A program made the position numbers and the translations under genes. The notes beneath the pieces are model-generated. The model had not been told where the DNA came from, did no database searches, and saw nothing but the letters and a program-made list of their open reading frames with translations. Positions 1-9,000 of a stretch of 63,717 nucleotides of DNA are shown here, one piece after another (position 1 is the first letter of the stretch; each line of letters begins with the position of its first letter). Source of the stretch: an uncultured Duodenibacillus sp. GTDB taxonomy: Bacteria > Pseudomonadota > Gammaproteobacteria > Burkholderiales > Burkholderiaceae_F. The stretch spans positions 1 to 63,717 of the forward strand of contig CALXOY010000085.1 of NCBI GenBank assembly GCA_944390145.1. The letters run 5' to 3'.

Positions 1-39
1 CCCTCACCGCGCTCACGCTTATCGGTTCGTTGCCTAGTT

Positions 40-139
40 TTTAAAGAACTTTCGTGCTGCTCATCGAGCAGCGACAAGACTGAAATTCTATAAAACTTCA
101 TTTCGTCTTGTCAAGAGCTTTTCGAAAAAATTTTTTCTT
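40..139 (-). promoter_or_regulatory. rRNA operon promoter, UP element and boxB/boxA antitermination leader (leftward)
   Basis: On the minus strand an A/T tract at about 118-139 (UP-element position) precedes a -35 TTGACA at 109-114 and a -10 TATAGA at 87-92, spacer 16. Downstream is a 7-bp hairpin, GCTGCTC-ATC-GAGCAGC, at 56-72, then GTTCTTTAAA (boxA) at 40-49. This order is the classic rrn leader arrangement that loads Nus antitermination factors, so a 16S rRNA gene should start just beyond the left edge. The elements are read directly; the rRNA gene itself is inferred. Confidence 0.85.
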
Positions 140-177
140 CGCTTCGCTCTTTTTTTACCGAGAGCTGGGCTCTCAAT

Positions 178-199
178 AAAAAAGCTTCCTCGCGGAAGC
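178..199 (-). terminator. intrinsic terminator of the initiator tRNA gene
   Basis: On the minus strand GCTTCC-GCGA-GGAAGC is followed by six T (plus-strand A run 178-183). It lies 15 bases beyond the tRNA 3' end and before the rRNA promoter, so it separates the two leftward units. A second small dyad, GAGAGC-TGG-GCTCTC, sits at 160-174. Confidence 0.75.
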
Positions 200-213
200 C
201 TCCTTTTGAATTT

Positions 214-290
<77 letters not shown>

Positions 291-329
291 ATCCGTATTT
301 CAACTCACCGTCATCCGGTGAGACTGCGA

Positions 330-358
330 ATATTATCGACCCTTCTTTCCGATGTCAA
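330..358 (-). promoter_or_regulatory. sigma-70 promoter of tRNA-fMet
   Basis: On the minus strand a perfect -35 TTGACA (353-358) and a -10 TAATAT (330-335) are separated by 17 bases. The -10 lies about 40 bases before the mature tRNA 5' end, which would be cut by RNase P. Confidence 0.8.
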
Positions 359-671
359 GTCCTTCAGCACAAAAAATTGCATGCGGAACAGCTCATTCCT
401 CAATTTTTCCTTTGTTTTCAAGTACTTGCACCCTTATTTTTTCTGAAAAGAATTTCCTCCGCGGCCCGCTTCCCCAGCCATTTGCGCCTGCCGCAAGACT
501 GGATAAATGCCGGCGTCTACGCAAAAGTCCCAAGGTTTTGGCGGCCGTTTTGCTAAACTTGCGCTCTAATCCAAGACGCAGATTGACGGCCGGCACCGCG
601 TCTGGTCGGCATGCATTTGCGCTCAAACAATCCCTTTTCTTCTTTGACCGGCTTATTCCCGACAGGCAATC
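359..671. other. intergenic region upstream of pyrD; no gene seen
   Basis: This stretch of about 310 bases separates the leftward tRNA promoter from rightward pyrD. Small open frames cross it on both strands, but none has a convincing start or a recognisable product. A TTGACG at about 583-588 could be a -35 for pyrD but lacks a good -10. No hairpin or riboswitch was recognised. Confidence 0.5.
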
Positions 672-1724
672 ATGCTCTACAAAATCGCCAAAAGCATCCT
701 TTTTCAGATGCAGCCTGAGACGGCTCACCATGTCATCATGGCCAATCTTGACTGGATCACCACTCTGGGTCTGCACAAGCTTCTCACCCATACGCCTGCC
801 GAGGATCCCGTTGAAGTCATGGGCATCCGCTTTCCCAACACCATCGGCCTTGCAGCCGGCATGGACAAGGACGGCGAACGCGTGAGCGCCTTCGGCGCGC
901 TTGGCTTCGGGCACGTGGAAATCGGCACCATCACGCCGGTCGCCCAGCCCGGCAATCCCAAGCCCCGGTGCTTCCGCGTCATCCCCGCCGAGGGCATCGT
1001 CAACCGCATGGGCTTTAACAATGTGGGCTGCGAACAGGTTCTGCGCAATCTCAAGAGCGCCGAAGCCTTTCATCTGCGCGGCGGCGTGCTTGGCATCAAC
1101 ATCGGCAAAAACGCCGTCACGCCCATTGAAAACGCCGTAAGTGACTTCCGCATCTGCCTTGCAAAGTCCTACGACCGCGCCGACTACATCGCCGTCAATA
1201 TCTCGAGCCCCAACACCAAGAACCTGCGCTCGCTGCAGGCCGAGGCGCCGTTGCGCGAACTGCTCGGCACGCTGCGCGACGAACGCAACCGCATCATTGA
1301 AACCGAGGGCGCGCCCTATAAGCCCATCGCCGTGAAGCTCGCCCCCGATCTGGAAAACGACGCCATTTTGCGCGCCGTCGACATCATCGTTGAGTACGAC
1401 ATGGATGCGGTGATCGCCACCAACACCACGATCGATCACTCCTCGGTTGCGCATCTCGAACACGGCAACGAAACGGGCGGCCTCTCCGGGCGGCCGCTCA
1501 TGGCCCGCGCAACGGAGTGTCTGGCCATGATCACCGATCACCTGAAGGGGCGGCTGCCGGTCATCGCCTCGGGCGGCGTCATGTCGGGCGACGATGCCGT
1601 CACCAAGATGCAGGCCGGCGCAAGCCTCGTGCAGCTTTACTCGGGCTTTGTCTACAGGGGCCCCGAGCTTGTCACGGAATGCGTGGAGGCCGTCGCCCGC
1701 TGGCGCAAGCAGCAAAAGGCGTAG
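672..1724 (+). CDS. pyrD: dihydroorotate dehydrogenase (quinone), class 2
   Basis: This enzyme oxidises dihydroorotate to orotate in pyrimidine synthesis and passes electrons through FMN to membrane quinone. The 350 residues are the usual length for the membrane-associated class 2 enzyme. The amphipathic N-terminus (about residues 1-40) is the quinone-tunnel helix pair typical of that class. Visible signatures are NRMGFNN at about 111-117, NISSPNT at 176-182 carrying the class 2 catalytic serine, KLAPD, the substrate-binding ATNTT, and the FMN-phosphate loops IASGG and VQLYSGF near the C-terminus. The gene stands alone and a GC-rich hairpin at about 1753-1774 follows it. Confidence 0.96.
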   Translation: MLYKIAKSILFQMQPETAHHVIMANLDWITTLGLHKLLTHTPAEDPVEVMGIRFPNTIGLAAGMDKDGERVSAFGALGFGHVEIGTITPVAQPGNPKPRCFRVIPAEGIVNRMGFNNVGCEQVLRNLKSAEAFHLRGGVLGINIGKNAVTPIENAVSDFRICLAKSYDRADYIAVNISSPNTKNLRSLQAEAPLRELLGTLRDERNRIIETEGAPYKPIAVKLAPDLENDAILRAVDIIVEYDMDAVIATNTTIDHSSVAHLEHGNETGGLSGRPLMARATECLAMITDHLKGRLPVIASGGVMSGDDAVTKMQAGASLVQLYSGFVYRGPELVTECVEAVARWRKQQKA

Positions 1725-1994
1725 CCGCCGCGTCACGCTTCTGCATTTTTTCCGGCCGTCCCGCGGGGCGGCCGCTTTCATATCGTGAAATTTTCTCCGC
1801 GGCAAATTCTTGCCTGCCTCAAGCGGAAATTTCACGCGGCACCTTGCCGCACCTCATGTTCACGGCTGAAGACAGCCTCCATTTTTTGCGCTATCGTTGC
1901 GCACTCAGCCTGAAGAATTTCCCATCAGATGAAATTTTCGGGCTTTGGATGCTCCAATCCATCAGCTCATAAACCAGAAAAAAGACCCCATCTC
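1725..1994 (+). other. intergenic region with two inverted repeats
   Basis: A GC-rich hairpin, CGGCCGTCC-CGC-GGGCGGCCG-like, at about 1753-1774 may end pyrD, although its T tract is weak. A second, longer imperfect dyad pairs 1784-1800 (CGTGAAATTTTCTCCGC) with 1823-1836 (GCGGAAATTTCACG). It lies upstream of the Fe-S oxidoreductase gene. No gene is seen. Confidence 0.45.
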
Positions 1995-4010
1995 ATGCAA
2001 GACCTTACACCGATCCGGCCCGCCTTCTGGAACGTGCCCCTCTGGGCGGAAATCGGCGTCTACATCATCGGACTCGCGGCAGTGGCCGTGTGCATTGCAG
2101 GCATTGTCCGGGCCGTCAAGCTCAGACGCGGCAGCTGTCCTCCGGAAGCCATCGCCAAGCCCGAAGGCAGGCTCGGCGAAACACTGCTGGAAGTGTTCTG
2201 GCAAAAGCGCATCCGCGACACGGCAAGCGGCAAGAATCACTTCGTGCTCTTCTGGGGATTTATTTTTCTTTTCTTCGGCACCGCCATCGCCACCATCGAC
2301 TGGGACGTGGCCTGGCTTGTCTTCGGAAAGCGCATCCTCACGGGCAATGCGTATCTCGCCTACAAGTTTGTGCTGGATCTGGCGGGGCTTCTGGCGCTTG
2401 CTGCGCTCGCCTACAGCTTCTGGCGGCGCTTTGCCGCGCGCGACCCCAAGGTGGAGGCGAGCTGGCGCTTTGCGCTGGTTCTGGGCAGTCTTGTCTTCAT
2501 CATCATCACGGGCTTTATCCTTGAAGCGCTGCGTCTTGCCGTTCAGCAGCCCGAATGGGCGGGCGTGAGCTTTGTCGGCAATGCACTGGCTCAGCTCTTT
2601 GAAAACGCCTCGCCCGAGACGCTCAAGATCTATCACACCTTCACCTGGGTGATCCACGGCCTGGCCGCCCTGGGCTTTGTCGCGGCCATTCCGCTTACGT
2701 ATTACGCGCATCTCTTTAAGACGCCCACGTCAATCTACAACCACAAGCCCGAGCCGCGCGGCGCGCTTGCCAAGATCGAAAACATCGAAGAGCAGGAGCA
2801 TTTCGGCGTGTCCGACTTCAAGCAGTTCGGCCGCATCGACCGCATCCGCTTTGACGGCTGCACGGAATGCGGACGCTGCACCGCGGTGTGCCCGGCCGTC
2901 ATCTCCGGCGCTCCGCTTGACCCCAAGGCGCTCATTTTGTCGCTCAAGGCCCGCATGAGCGCACCGCAGACCGATGCGCCGCTGGTGGGCGGCACGGTAA
3001 GTAAGGACGCTCTTTGGAGCTGCACCACGTGCGGCGCCTGCCTGCGGGTCTGCCCGGCACGCATCCCGACGCCCGACATCATTGTGGAAATGCGCCGGCA
3101 CCTGGCGCTTGAAGAAGGGGACTTCCCCGACGGGCTTGCGCAGGCGCTTGAAAACACCATGAGCGTCGGTAACCCCTGGGGCATGGATCCCGGCAGCCGC
3201 CTGGCCTGGGCCAAGGGGCTTGACGTGGAGACCGCAAAGCCGGGCGTTGACTACGACGTGCTCTACTGGGTCGGGTGCTCGGCAAGCTACGACCGCAAGG
3301 CGCAGAAAATTGCGCGCGCCATGGTGGAGATCTTCCGCGCCGCCGGCGTGAAGTTTGCCGTGATGGCCGAAGAGCGCTGCCACGGCGACTTCGCCCGCCG
3401 CGCAGGCGAGGAATACCTCTTTCAGACGGCGGCGGCCGAAAACATCGAGTCGCTCAACAAGTACAGCTTCAAGCAGATCGTGGCGGCCTGCCCGCACTGC
3501 TTCAACACGCTCAAAAACGAGTACCCGCAGTTTGAGGGCGGCAAGTTCAACGTCATCAGCCACGTGCAGTTCATCGCCGGGCTGCTCAAGGACGGCAGGA
3601 TCAAAGCCAAGCTCAACGACAAAAACGGCATCGCCTTCCATGACGCCTGCTATCTTGCCCGCTACAACGGCATCGGCAAGGATCCGCGCACGATTTTCGA
3701 AGCGATCGGCGCCAACCTCAAGGATCCCGAAAAGCGCGGCTGCAACGCCATGTGCTGCGGCGCGGGCGGCGCACAGATCTTCATGGACAAGCCCTCGCGC
3801 ATCAACATCATCCGCCTTGAAGAGCTCAACAAGACGGGCGCTCAGGAGCTTGCCGTTTCCTGCCCGCACTGCATGACCATGCTCACGAGCGCCCAGGCCC
3901 AGACCTGCGGAAGAAACGAGGAGCCCAAGCCCGTGCGCGACATCGCTGAAATTGTTGCCCAGGCCATCGCCGACGCAGCTTCCGGAAGTAAGGAGGAGTC
4001 GCCGTCATGA
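1995..4010 (+). CDS. membrane-bound iron-sulfur (CCG-domain) oxidoreductase, ETF:menaquinone oxidoreductase-like
   Basis: This 671-residue membrane protein probably moves electrons from a soluble donor to quinone. About five membrane segments (residues 17-38, 81-101, 118-142, 155-180, 213-240) form a NarI-like heme-b domain with candidate ligands H82, H214, H221 and H239. Two [4Fe-4S] motifs follow: C289/C292/C295/C299 and C343/C346/C349/C353. Two HdrD/GlpC-type cysteine-rich domains then contain CHGDF, CPHCF, CCGAGG and CPHCM. This order matches the membrane EMO family, which takes electrons from electron-transfer flavoprotein to (methyl)menaquinone; no etf genes are nearby, so that role is inferred. 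The ATG at 1995 is preferred over an in-frame ATG at 1929 because it starts close to the first membrane segment. The stop overlaps the iclR start. Confidence 0.8.
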   Translation: MQDLTPIRPAFWNVPLWAEIGVYIIGLAAVAVCIAGIVRAVKLRRGSCPPEAIAKPEGRLGETLLEVFWQKRIRDTASGKNHFVLFWGFIFLFFGTAIATIDWDVAWLVFGKRILTGNAYLAYKFVLDLAGLLALAALAYSFWRRFAARDPKVEASWRFALVLGSLVFIIITGFILEALRLAVQQPEWAGVSFVGNALAQLFENASPETLKIYHTFTWVIHGLAALGFVAAIPLTYYAHLFKTPTSIYNHKPEPRGALAKIENIEEQEHFGVSDFKQFGRIDRIRFDGCTECGRCTAVCPAVISGAPLDPKALILSLKARMSAPQTDAPLVGGTVSKDALWSCTTCGACLRVCPARIPTPDIIVEMRRHLALEEGDFPDGLAQALENTMSVGNPWGMDPGSRLAWAKGLDVETAKPGVDYDVLYWVGCSASYDRKAQKIARAMVEIFRAAGVKFAVMAEERCHGDFARRAGEEYLFQTAAAENIESLNKYSFKQIVAACPHCFNTLKNEYPQFEGGKFNVISHVQFIAGLLKDGRIKAKLNDKNGIAFHDACYLARYNGIGKDPRTIFEAIGANLKDPEKRGCNAMCCGAGGAQIFMDKPSRINIIRLEELNKTGAQELAVSCPHCMTMLTSAQAQTCGRNEEPKPVRDIAEIVAQAIADAASGSKEESPS

Positions 4011-4819
4011 CCATGCCGACGGAAAACGCCGATTACCTGCAAAACACCGGCAAGGAGAAGGTCAAGCAGGTTCAGGTGCTCGAGCGCAGCCAACGCATCC
4101 TGCGCACCCTGGCCGAATCGACCCTGCCGGTGAGCCTGCATGAACTAGCCGAACGCACGGAAATCCATATGTCGACCGTGCACCGCCTGCTCTGGAACAT
4201 GGCGCAAAACGGTTTTGTCGAGCGCGGCGCCAACGGCCGGTGGCGCCTGGGCCTCACGTTTCTGGAGTACGGCAGCCTTGTGCGCGACCGGATGGACATC
4301 CGCGAACGGGCCATCGGCGCCATGCAGCAGCTCTTTGAACGCACGGGGCAGACGATCAACCTCTCGATCCGCCGCGGCGACTCGATCATGTACATCGAGC
4401 ACGTCTATGCGCCCGGCACCGGCATCCGGCTCGCGCGCCGCATCGGAGCCATGGCGCCGCTGCACTGCACCAGCGGCGGCAAGCTCTTTCTCACCGGCAT
4501 GACGCCCGAAGAGGTGAGCGCCTACATCAGCCGCACGGGTCTTGCGCCGCGCACGCCGCAGTCGATCAGCACGCCCGAGCGCCTCATCATGGAGATCAAC
4601 CGCGTGAAGGAGCTCGGCTGGGCCGACGACAAGGAGGAGCTTGAGCTCGGCATCCGCTGCATCGGCGCGCCGATCCGCGACAGAAACGGCCGCATAACTG
4701 CGGCCGTCACGATCGCCTCCAACATTGAAATGCGCCACAAGCCCGACTGGGTCCGGCACCTGCTCACAGCAGTCAATGCCGTCTCAGCCTCCATGGGCTG
4801 GCGGCAGTCCAATCCCTAA
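4007..4819 (+). CDS. IclR-family transcriptional regulator
   Basis: This 270-residue DNA-binding protein has an N-terminal winged helix-turn-helix at about residues 22-85, containing LHELAERTEIHMSTVHRLL, and a C-terminal GAF-like effector domain with LHCTSGGKLFL and IGAPIRDRNGRI. IclR proteins typically sense small organic acids and control adjacent catabolic genes. The start ATG overlaps the stop of the Fe-S oxidoreductase gene (ATGA), so the two are co-transcribed and translationally coupled. The regulator may therefore control its own operon. The effector cannot be deduced from the sequence. A strong hairpin terminator lies at 4834-4859. Confidence 0.9.
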   Translation: MTMPTENADYLQNTGKEKVKQVQVLERSQRILRTLAESTLPVSLHELAERTEIHMSTVHRLLWNMAQNGFVERGANGRWRLGLTFLEYGSLVRDRMDIRERAIGAMQQLFERTGQTINLSIRRGDSIMYIEHVYAPGTGIRLARRIGAMAPLHCTSGGKLFLTGMTPEEVSAYISRTGLAPRTPQSISTPERLIMEINRVKELGWADDKEELELGIRCIGAPIRDRNGRITAAVTIASNIEMRHKPDWVRHLLTAVNAVSASMGWRQSNP

Positions 4820-4833
4820 GAAGCGGGATCAAG

Positions 4834-4859
4834 CGGCAGCCTTTGGAGGCTGCCGTTTT
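4834..4859. terminator. intrinsic terminator between convergent iclR and racemase genes
   Basis: CGGCAGCC (4834-4841), a 6-base loop, then GGCTGCCG (4848-4855), followed by TTTT on the plus strand. It serves the rightward iclR operon and sits just before the leftward racemase stop. Confidence 0.8.
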
Positions 4860-4862
4860 GCA

Positions 4863-5975
4863 TCAGATCACGCCGCGCTCGCGGACGGCTTCCTGCGCCG
4901 TCTTCACCACGCGCCGCGCCAGAGCCGAGGTCGGATCAATGATGAAGACCTCCTTGCCGGCAATCGTTGCGTAGCCTTCCTTCATGATGAGCGGCAGCTC
5001 CGTGCAGCCGAGAATGAGCACGTTGCAGCCGTAGGTCTTCACAAGGTACTCGGCCGCGCTCAAAAGGTCGTCGTAGCAGACGCCGTCCGTGTAGCCCGCC
5101 TTGGCGCCCTTGGGGCCGTAGATGGCGGCCATCACGCGCTTTTGATGCTCTTCATCGGGCACATACATGGGCATGCCCATCGCCTTGGCCTTTTCACCGT
5201 ACAAGCCCGACTTCACCGTGCCGGTGGTGGCCATGAGGCCGATCACCGCCTTGTCGCCGAACTTCTCGCGGATTTCCTCCATCGTCACCTTCTGCATGTT
5301 GATGAAGGGAATGCCCACGCAGGGAGCGATCAGTTCCACAAAGGCGTGCGCCGTGTTGCAGGGCACGATGATGCAGTCGCAGCCGTCGGCTTCCAGTCGC
5401 TTGGCGCAGTTGTAAAGCGCAAGCGTCGGATCGTCGCCGCCTTCAAGCAGCGCCTTCGTGCGGTCGGGAATCTGCGGGTTCTGTTCCACGACAAGCTTGA
5501 AGTGTTCCTGGTCGGTTGCCGCCGACGTGGCTTTCACGATCTTGTCGTAGAGATCCACTGTTGCCGCGGGTCCCAGGCCGCCGATCATGCCGATCTTAAA
5601 GGGCTTGGGGAGAGCCTCCGTCGAAGCGGCCAGAATGCGGCGGGCATATTCGGCCGGGGCAAGCCGCTCGCCGCCTTCGGCGGGATCGACCAAGCGCACC
5701 GTGAATTCCGTCTGCAGCTCCTTGAAGAACCGGTGCGGGCAGCCGCAGGCAAAGCCGATCACCTGCGCGCCCTTTTCCTGCAGGCGCTTGACCGCATTGA
5801 AGTTGTTGATCTTGCGGACCGCTTCCTTTGCCGCATCCTTTGCGCCGGCAGCGGGCTCGACAAATTCGCCCTCGTCCATCAGAACCGTCACGGACGGATC
5901 CTGAGCAAGGATCGCCTCTTTGATCTCAAGGGCCGTATCGCAGTGATGACCGGCAACCAAACCAATGGTCTTCAT
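4863..5975 (-). CDS. aspartate/glutamate racemase-family protein with an extra N-terminal domain
   Basis: The C-terminal part (about residues 125-370) is an Asp/Glu/hydantoin racemase domain starting KIGMIGGLGPAATVD. It carries the two expected catalytic cysteines in VPCNTAH and LGCTELP, so a cofactor-independent two-base racemisation of an acidic amino acid is likely. The first 120 residues form an additional domain that starts MKTIGLVAG and includes IGFACGCPHRFF. It looks like a partial copy of the same fold. Normal racemases are about 230-250 residues, against 370 here. The start at 5975 is chosen for its GGAGG ribosome-binding site; a TTG five codons upstream would also be in frame. It is monocistronic and convergent with iclR. 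Substrate unknown. Confidence 0.8.
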   Translation of the reverse strand: MKTIGLVAGHHCDTALEIKEAILAQDPSVTVLMDEGEFVEPAAGAKDAAKEAVRKINNFNAVKRLQEKGAQVIGFACGCPHRFFKELQTEFTVRLVDPAEGGERLAPAEYARRILAASTEALPKPFKIGMIGGLGPAATVDLYDKIVKATSAATDQEHFKLVVEQNPQIPDRTKALLEGGDDPTLALYNCAKRLEADGCDCIIVPCNTAHAFVELIAPCVGIPFINMQKVTMEEIREKFGDKAVIGLMATTGTVKSGLYGEKAKAMGMPMYVPDEEHQKRVMAAIYGPKGAKAGYTDGVCYDDLLSAAEYLVKTYGCNVLILGCTELPLIMKEGYATIAGKEVFIIDPTSALARRVVKTAQEAVRERGVI

Positions 5976-6084
5976 ATTTTCCTCCGACAACCTTCGCCTA
6001 GCGCAGACGCTTCATCTGCAGCCATCGTTAAAGCGAAGAATACTGCCAACGGCGGAAAATGAACGTGCGCGGCCGTTGAAATTT

Positions 6085-9000
6085 TCAGAGCCTGCGGATC
6101 GCCTCCCACTGCTTGGAAAGGCGCTTGACGCTCACCGGCATCGGTGTCTTCAGTTCCTGCGCAAAAAGCGAGACGCGCAGCTCCTCGATCATCCACCGGA
6201 AGTTCTCGAGCCGCTCGTCGCGCGCCCCCTTGCGCGAGGCGATCTCGCGGCTCAACGCCGTCCAGAGCTTGGCAATTTCGGCCATGTGCGCCGCGTCGCG
6301 CTCGGGGGCGTTGCGCAGGCGCTCGAGCCGCACATTGACGGCCTTCAGATACCGCGGATAGTGCTTGAGCCGCGCAAAGGGAATGTTGAGCGCAAAGTGC
6401 GGCGGAAAAAGCGCCCTGAGCTGGTTTTCGATGTCCCTGACAACCTCGGCAAAGCCCTTTGCCGACTGCAGACGCTTGGATGCAGCGGCAAGTTCCGCGG
6501 CCACCGCCTCCATCAGCCGCAGGTATTCGCCGCCAATCAGCGTAAGGCGCGAGCGAGCTTCGTCCTTTCGCTTTTGAAACTCCTCTTCATTGACCGGCCA
6601 CTCGCCCTGCATGGCCGCCGTCTCCACCGCCGCGGCCGTGAGATCCTCGCAAAGCGACTCGTAGCTCTCAAAGCTTGCGCTCACGGCTCCGACCACCGAA
6701 CACTGCATCTGCACGCGGTGCAGCGGCGCGAGATTGCGCTGCAAAAAGCGGATCTGCTCCTTTAACTGCAGCATGAAGAGGCGCCTTAAGCCCGCCCGGT
6801 GCGCCTTTTGCGCATCCTGCAGGTCGTCAAAGACGTCCAGCGAACAGGAGTCCCCCTTGTCGACCAGCGCCGGGTGCCCGATCAACGTCATGCCCTTGCG
6901 GCGGATTTCCATCAATTCAGGCAGCTCGCCAAAGGTCCAGTTCGTGATGTTGTCCACGAGGTCTGACGACACCGAGGCGTCGGCCTGCGCGGCGCTGCGG
7001 AAAGTCTCCTGGGCCTGAGCGCCGAATTCCGCACGCAGTTCGGCCAAATTTCGTCCCATGCCGATCTGCCGGCCGTGCTCGTTGAGCACCTTGAAGTTCA
7101 TGAAAAGATGCGGCTGCAGCATGTCGGGCTTGAAGTCGGTGCGCTCGCACGTCACCCCGGTCTGCTCGCGGATGTCGGCAATCAGCGCATCAATCAAGGT
7201 CTGCGTACCCTTCTGCACGCCCCCTGTGCGCTCAAAAAAGCCCTCGGCGTACTTGTCAATGGGCACGCAGTGTCGCCGGCAGCGCTGCGGCAGCGACTTG
7301 ATGAGCGCCCTCACCTTTTCCTTGAGCATGCCGGGCACCAGCCACTCGCAGCGCACGGCGTCGATCTGGTTGAGCGCAAAAATCGGCACGGCAAGGGTCA
7401 CGCCGTCGCGCGGCGACCCGGGCTCGAAATGATAGGTGAGCGCCATCTCGATGCCCGCGGCCTTGTACTTTTTCGGGTACCACTCGGTGGTGACGCCGCT
7501 TGCGTCATGCCGCATGAGGTCGTCGCGCTTCATGAAAAGGATCTTCGGGTTGTCCTTTTCGGCCGTGCGCCGCCACTTCTCAAAGGTCGAACCGCCCACG
7601 ACCGTATCGTCAAGCAGCTTGTCGTAGAAGGCGTAGATCGTCTCATCGTCAACGAGCACGTCGGGGCGACGCGTCTTGCTCTCGATTTCCTCGATCTCCC
7701 GCACAAGGCGCTGGTTGTGGACGAAAAACGGCGCCCGCGTCTCGTAGTTTCCCTCCACCAGCGCCTGCCGGATGAAGATTTCGCGCGCGGCGGCCGGATC
7801 GTGCGGCGCAAACTGCACGCGGCGGTCGGTATAGACGGGCAGTCCGTAGAGCGTGCCGCGCTCAAGCGCCACCACCTCGGCGCGAGACTTCTCCCAGTGC
7901 GGGTCGCTCCAGCTTTTTTTGATCAAGTGCTGCGCTGCGATCTCCACCCACTCGGGCTCGATGTCGGCCACGCAGCGCGCAAAAAGGCGGCTTGTCTCGA
8001 CAAGTTCGGCCGCCATCAGCCACTTGCCCGCCTTTTTGGCAAGCGCCGAGCCGGGCCACACCCAGAAGCGGATGCCGCGCGCACCAAGGTAGGGCGCCGC
8101 CCGCAGGTCGGCCGAGAGATCGCGCATGCCGAGGTTTCCCAAAAGGCCGGTTAAAAGCGACGCGTGCAGCGAGGCGTAGTCGGCGGCCGCCTCCGTCGTC
8201 TTCCAGCCGATTTCCTCGCTCAACTCCTTTAATTGACGCCACACGTCGCGCCACTCGCGCATCCTGCGCGGCGAAATGAAATTGCGGTGCAGCTTGTCGG
8301 TGAGCTCCCGGTTGCTCGTCTTGTTGGCCCGTTCGGCCTCAAACCAGTTCCAGAGGTTGAGGTAGCTCAAGAAATCGCTCGACTCGTCGGCAAACTTCTT
8401 GTGCGCCTCATCGGCTTGCTGCTGCGCAGGAAGCGGCCGCTCGCGCGGATCCTGCACAGCCAGCCCCGAGACAATGACCAGGGCGTCCTTGAGCGCACCG
8501 CGTCGGGACGCCTCCAGCAGCATGCGCGAGAGCTTCGGGTCCACCGGCAGCCGGGAAAGCGTGCGGCCCACGTCGGTGAGCTCGCCCTTTTTGTCGATCG
8601 CGTGCAGCTCCGACAAGATGCTGTAGCCGTCGGCAATCGCCTTGGGGGCCGGCGCCTGCACAAAATCGAAGTCGCGCACGTCGCCGAGCTTTAAAGCCTT
8701 CATGCGCAGGATCACCGCCGCCAGGTTCGAGCGCATGATTTCCGGATCGGTGTAGTCTGGGCGCCTTGCCCAGTCGTTTTCGTCGTAAAGCCGGATGCAG
8801 ATGCCGGCGGCCACGCGCCCGCAGCGGCCGGCGCGCTGATTGGCGCTTGCCTTGCTCACAGGCTCCACCAGAAGCTGCTCGACCTTGTTGCGATAGCTGT
8901 AGCGCTTGACGCGCGCGAGCCCCGTATCAACCACATAGCGGATGCCCGGCACCGTGATCGAGGTTTCGGCCACGTTGGTCGCCAGCACAATGCGCGGCAG

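Noticed and set aside
393-1835. 480-codon leftward open frame opposite pyrD
   Set aside because: It is the antisense shadow of pyrD, with a His/Ala/Gly-rich composition typical of reversed GC-rich genes; pyrD has full family motifs.
4725-6062. 445-codon rightward frame opposite the racemase gene
   Set aside because: Antisense shadow; no family-like segment, whereas the leftward frame has catalytic cysteines and a ribosome-binding site.
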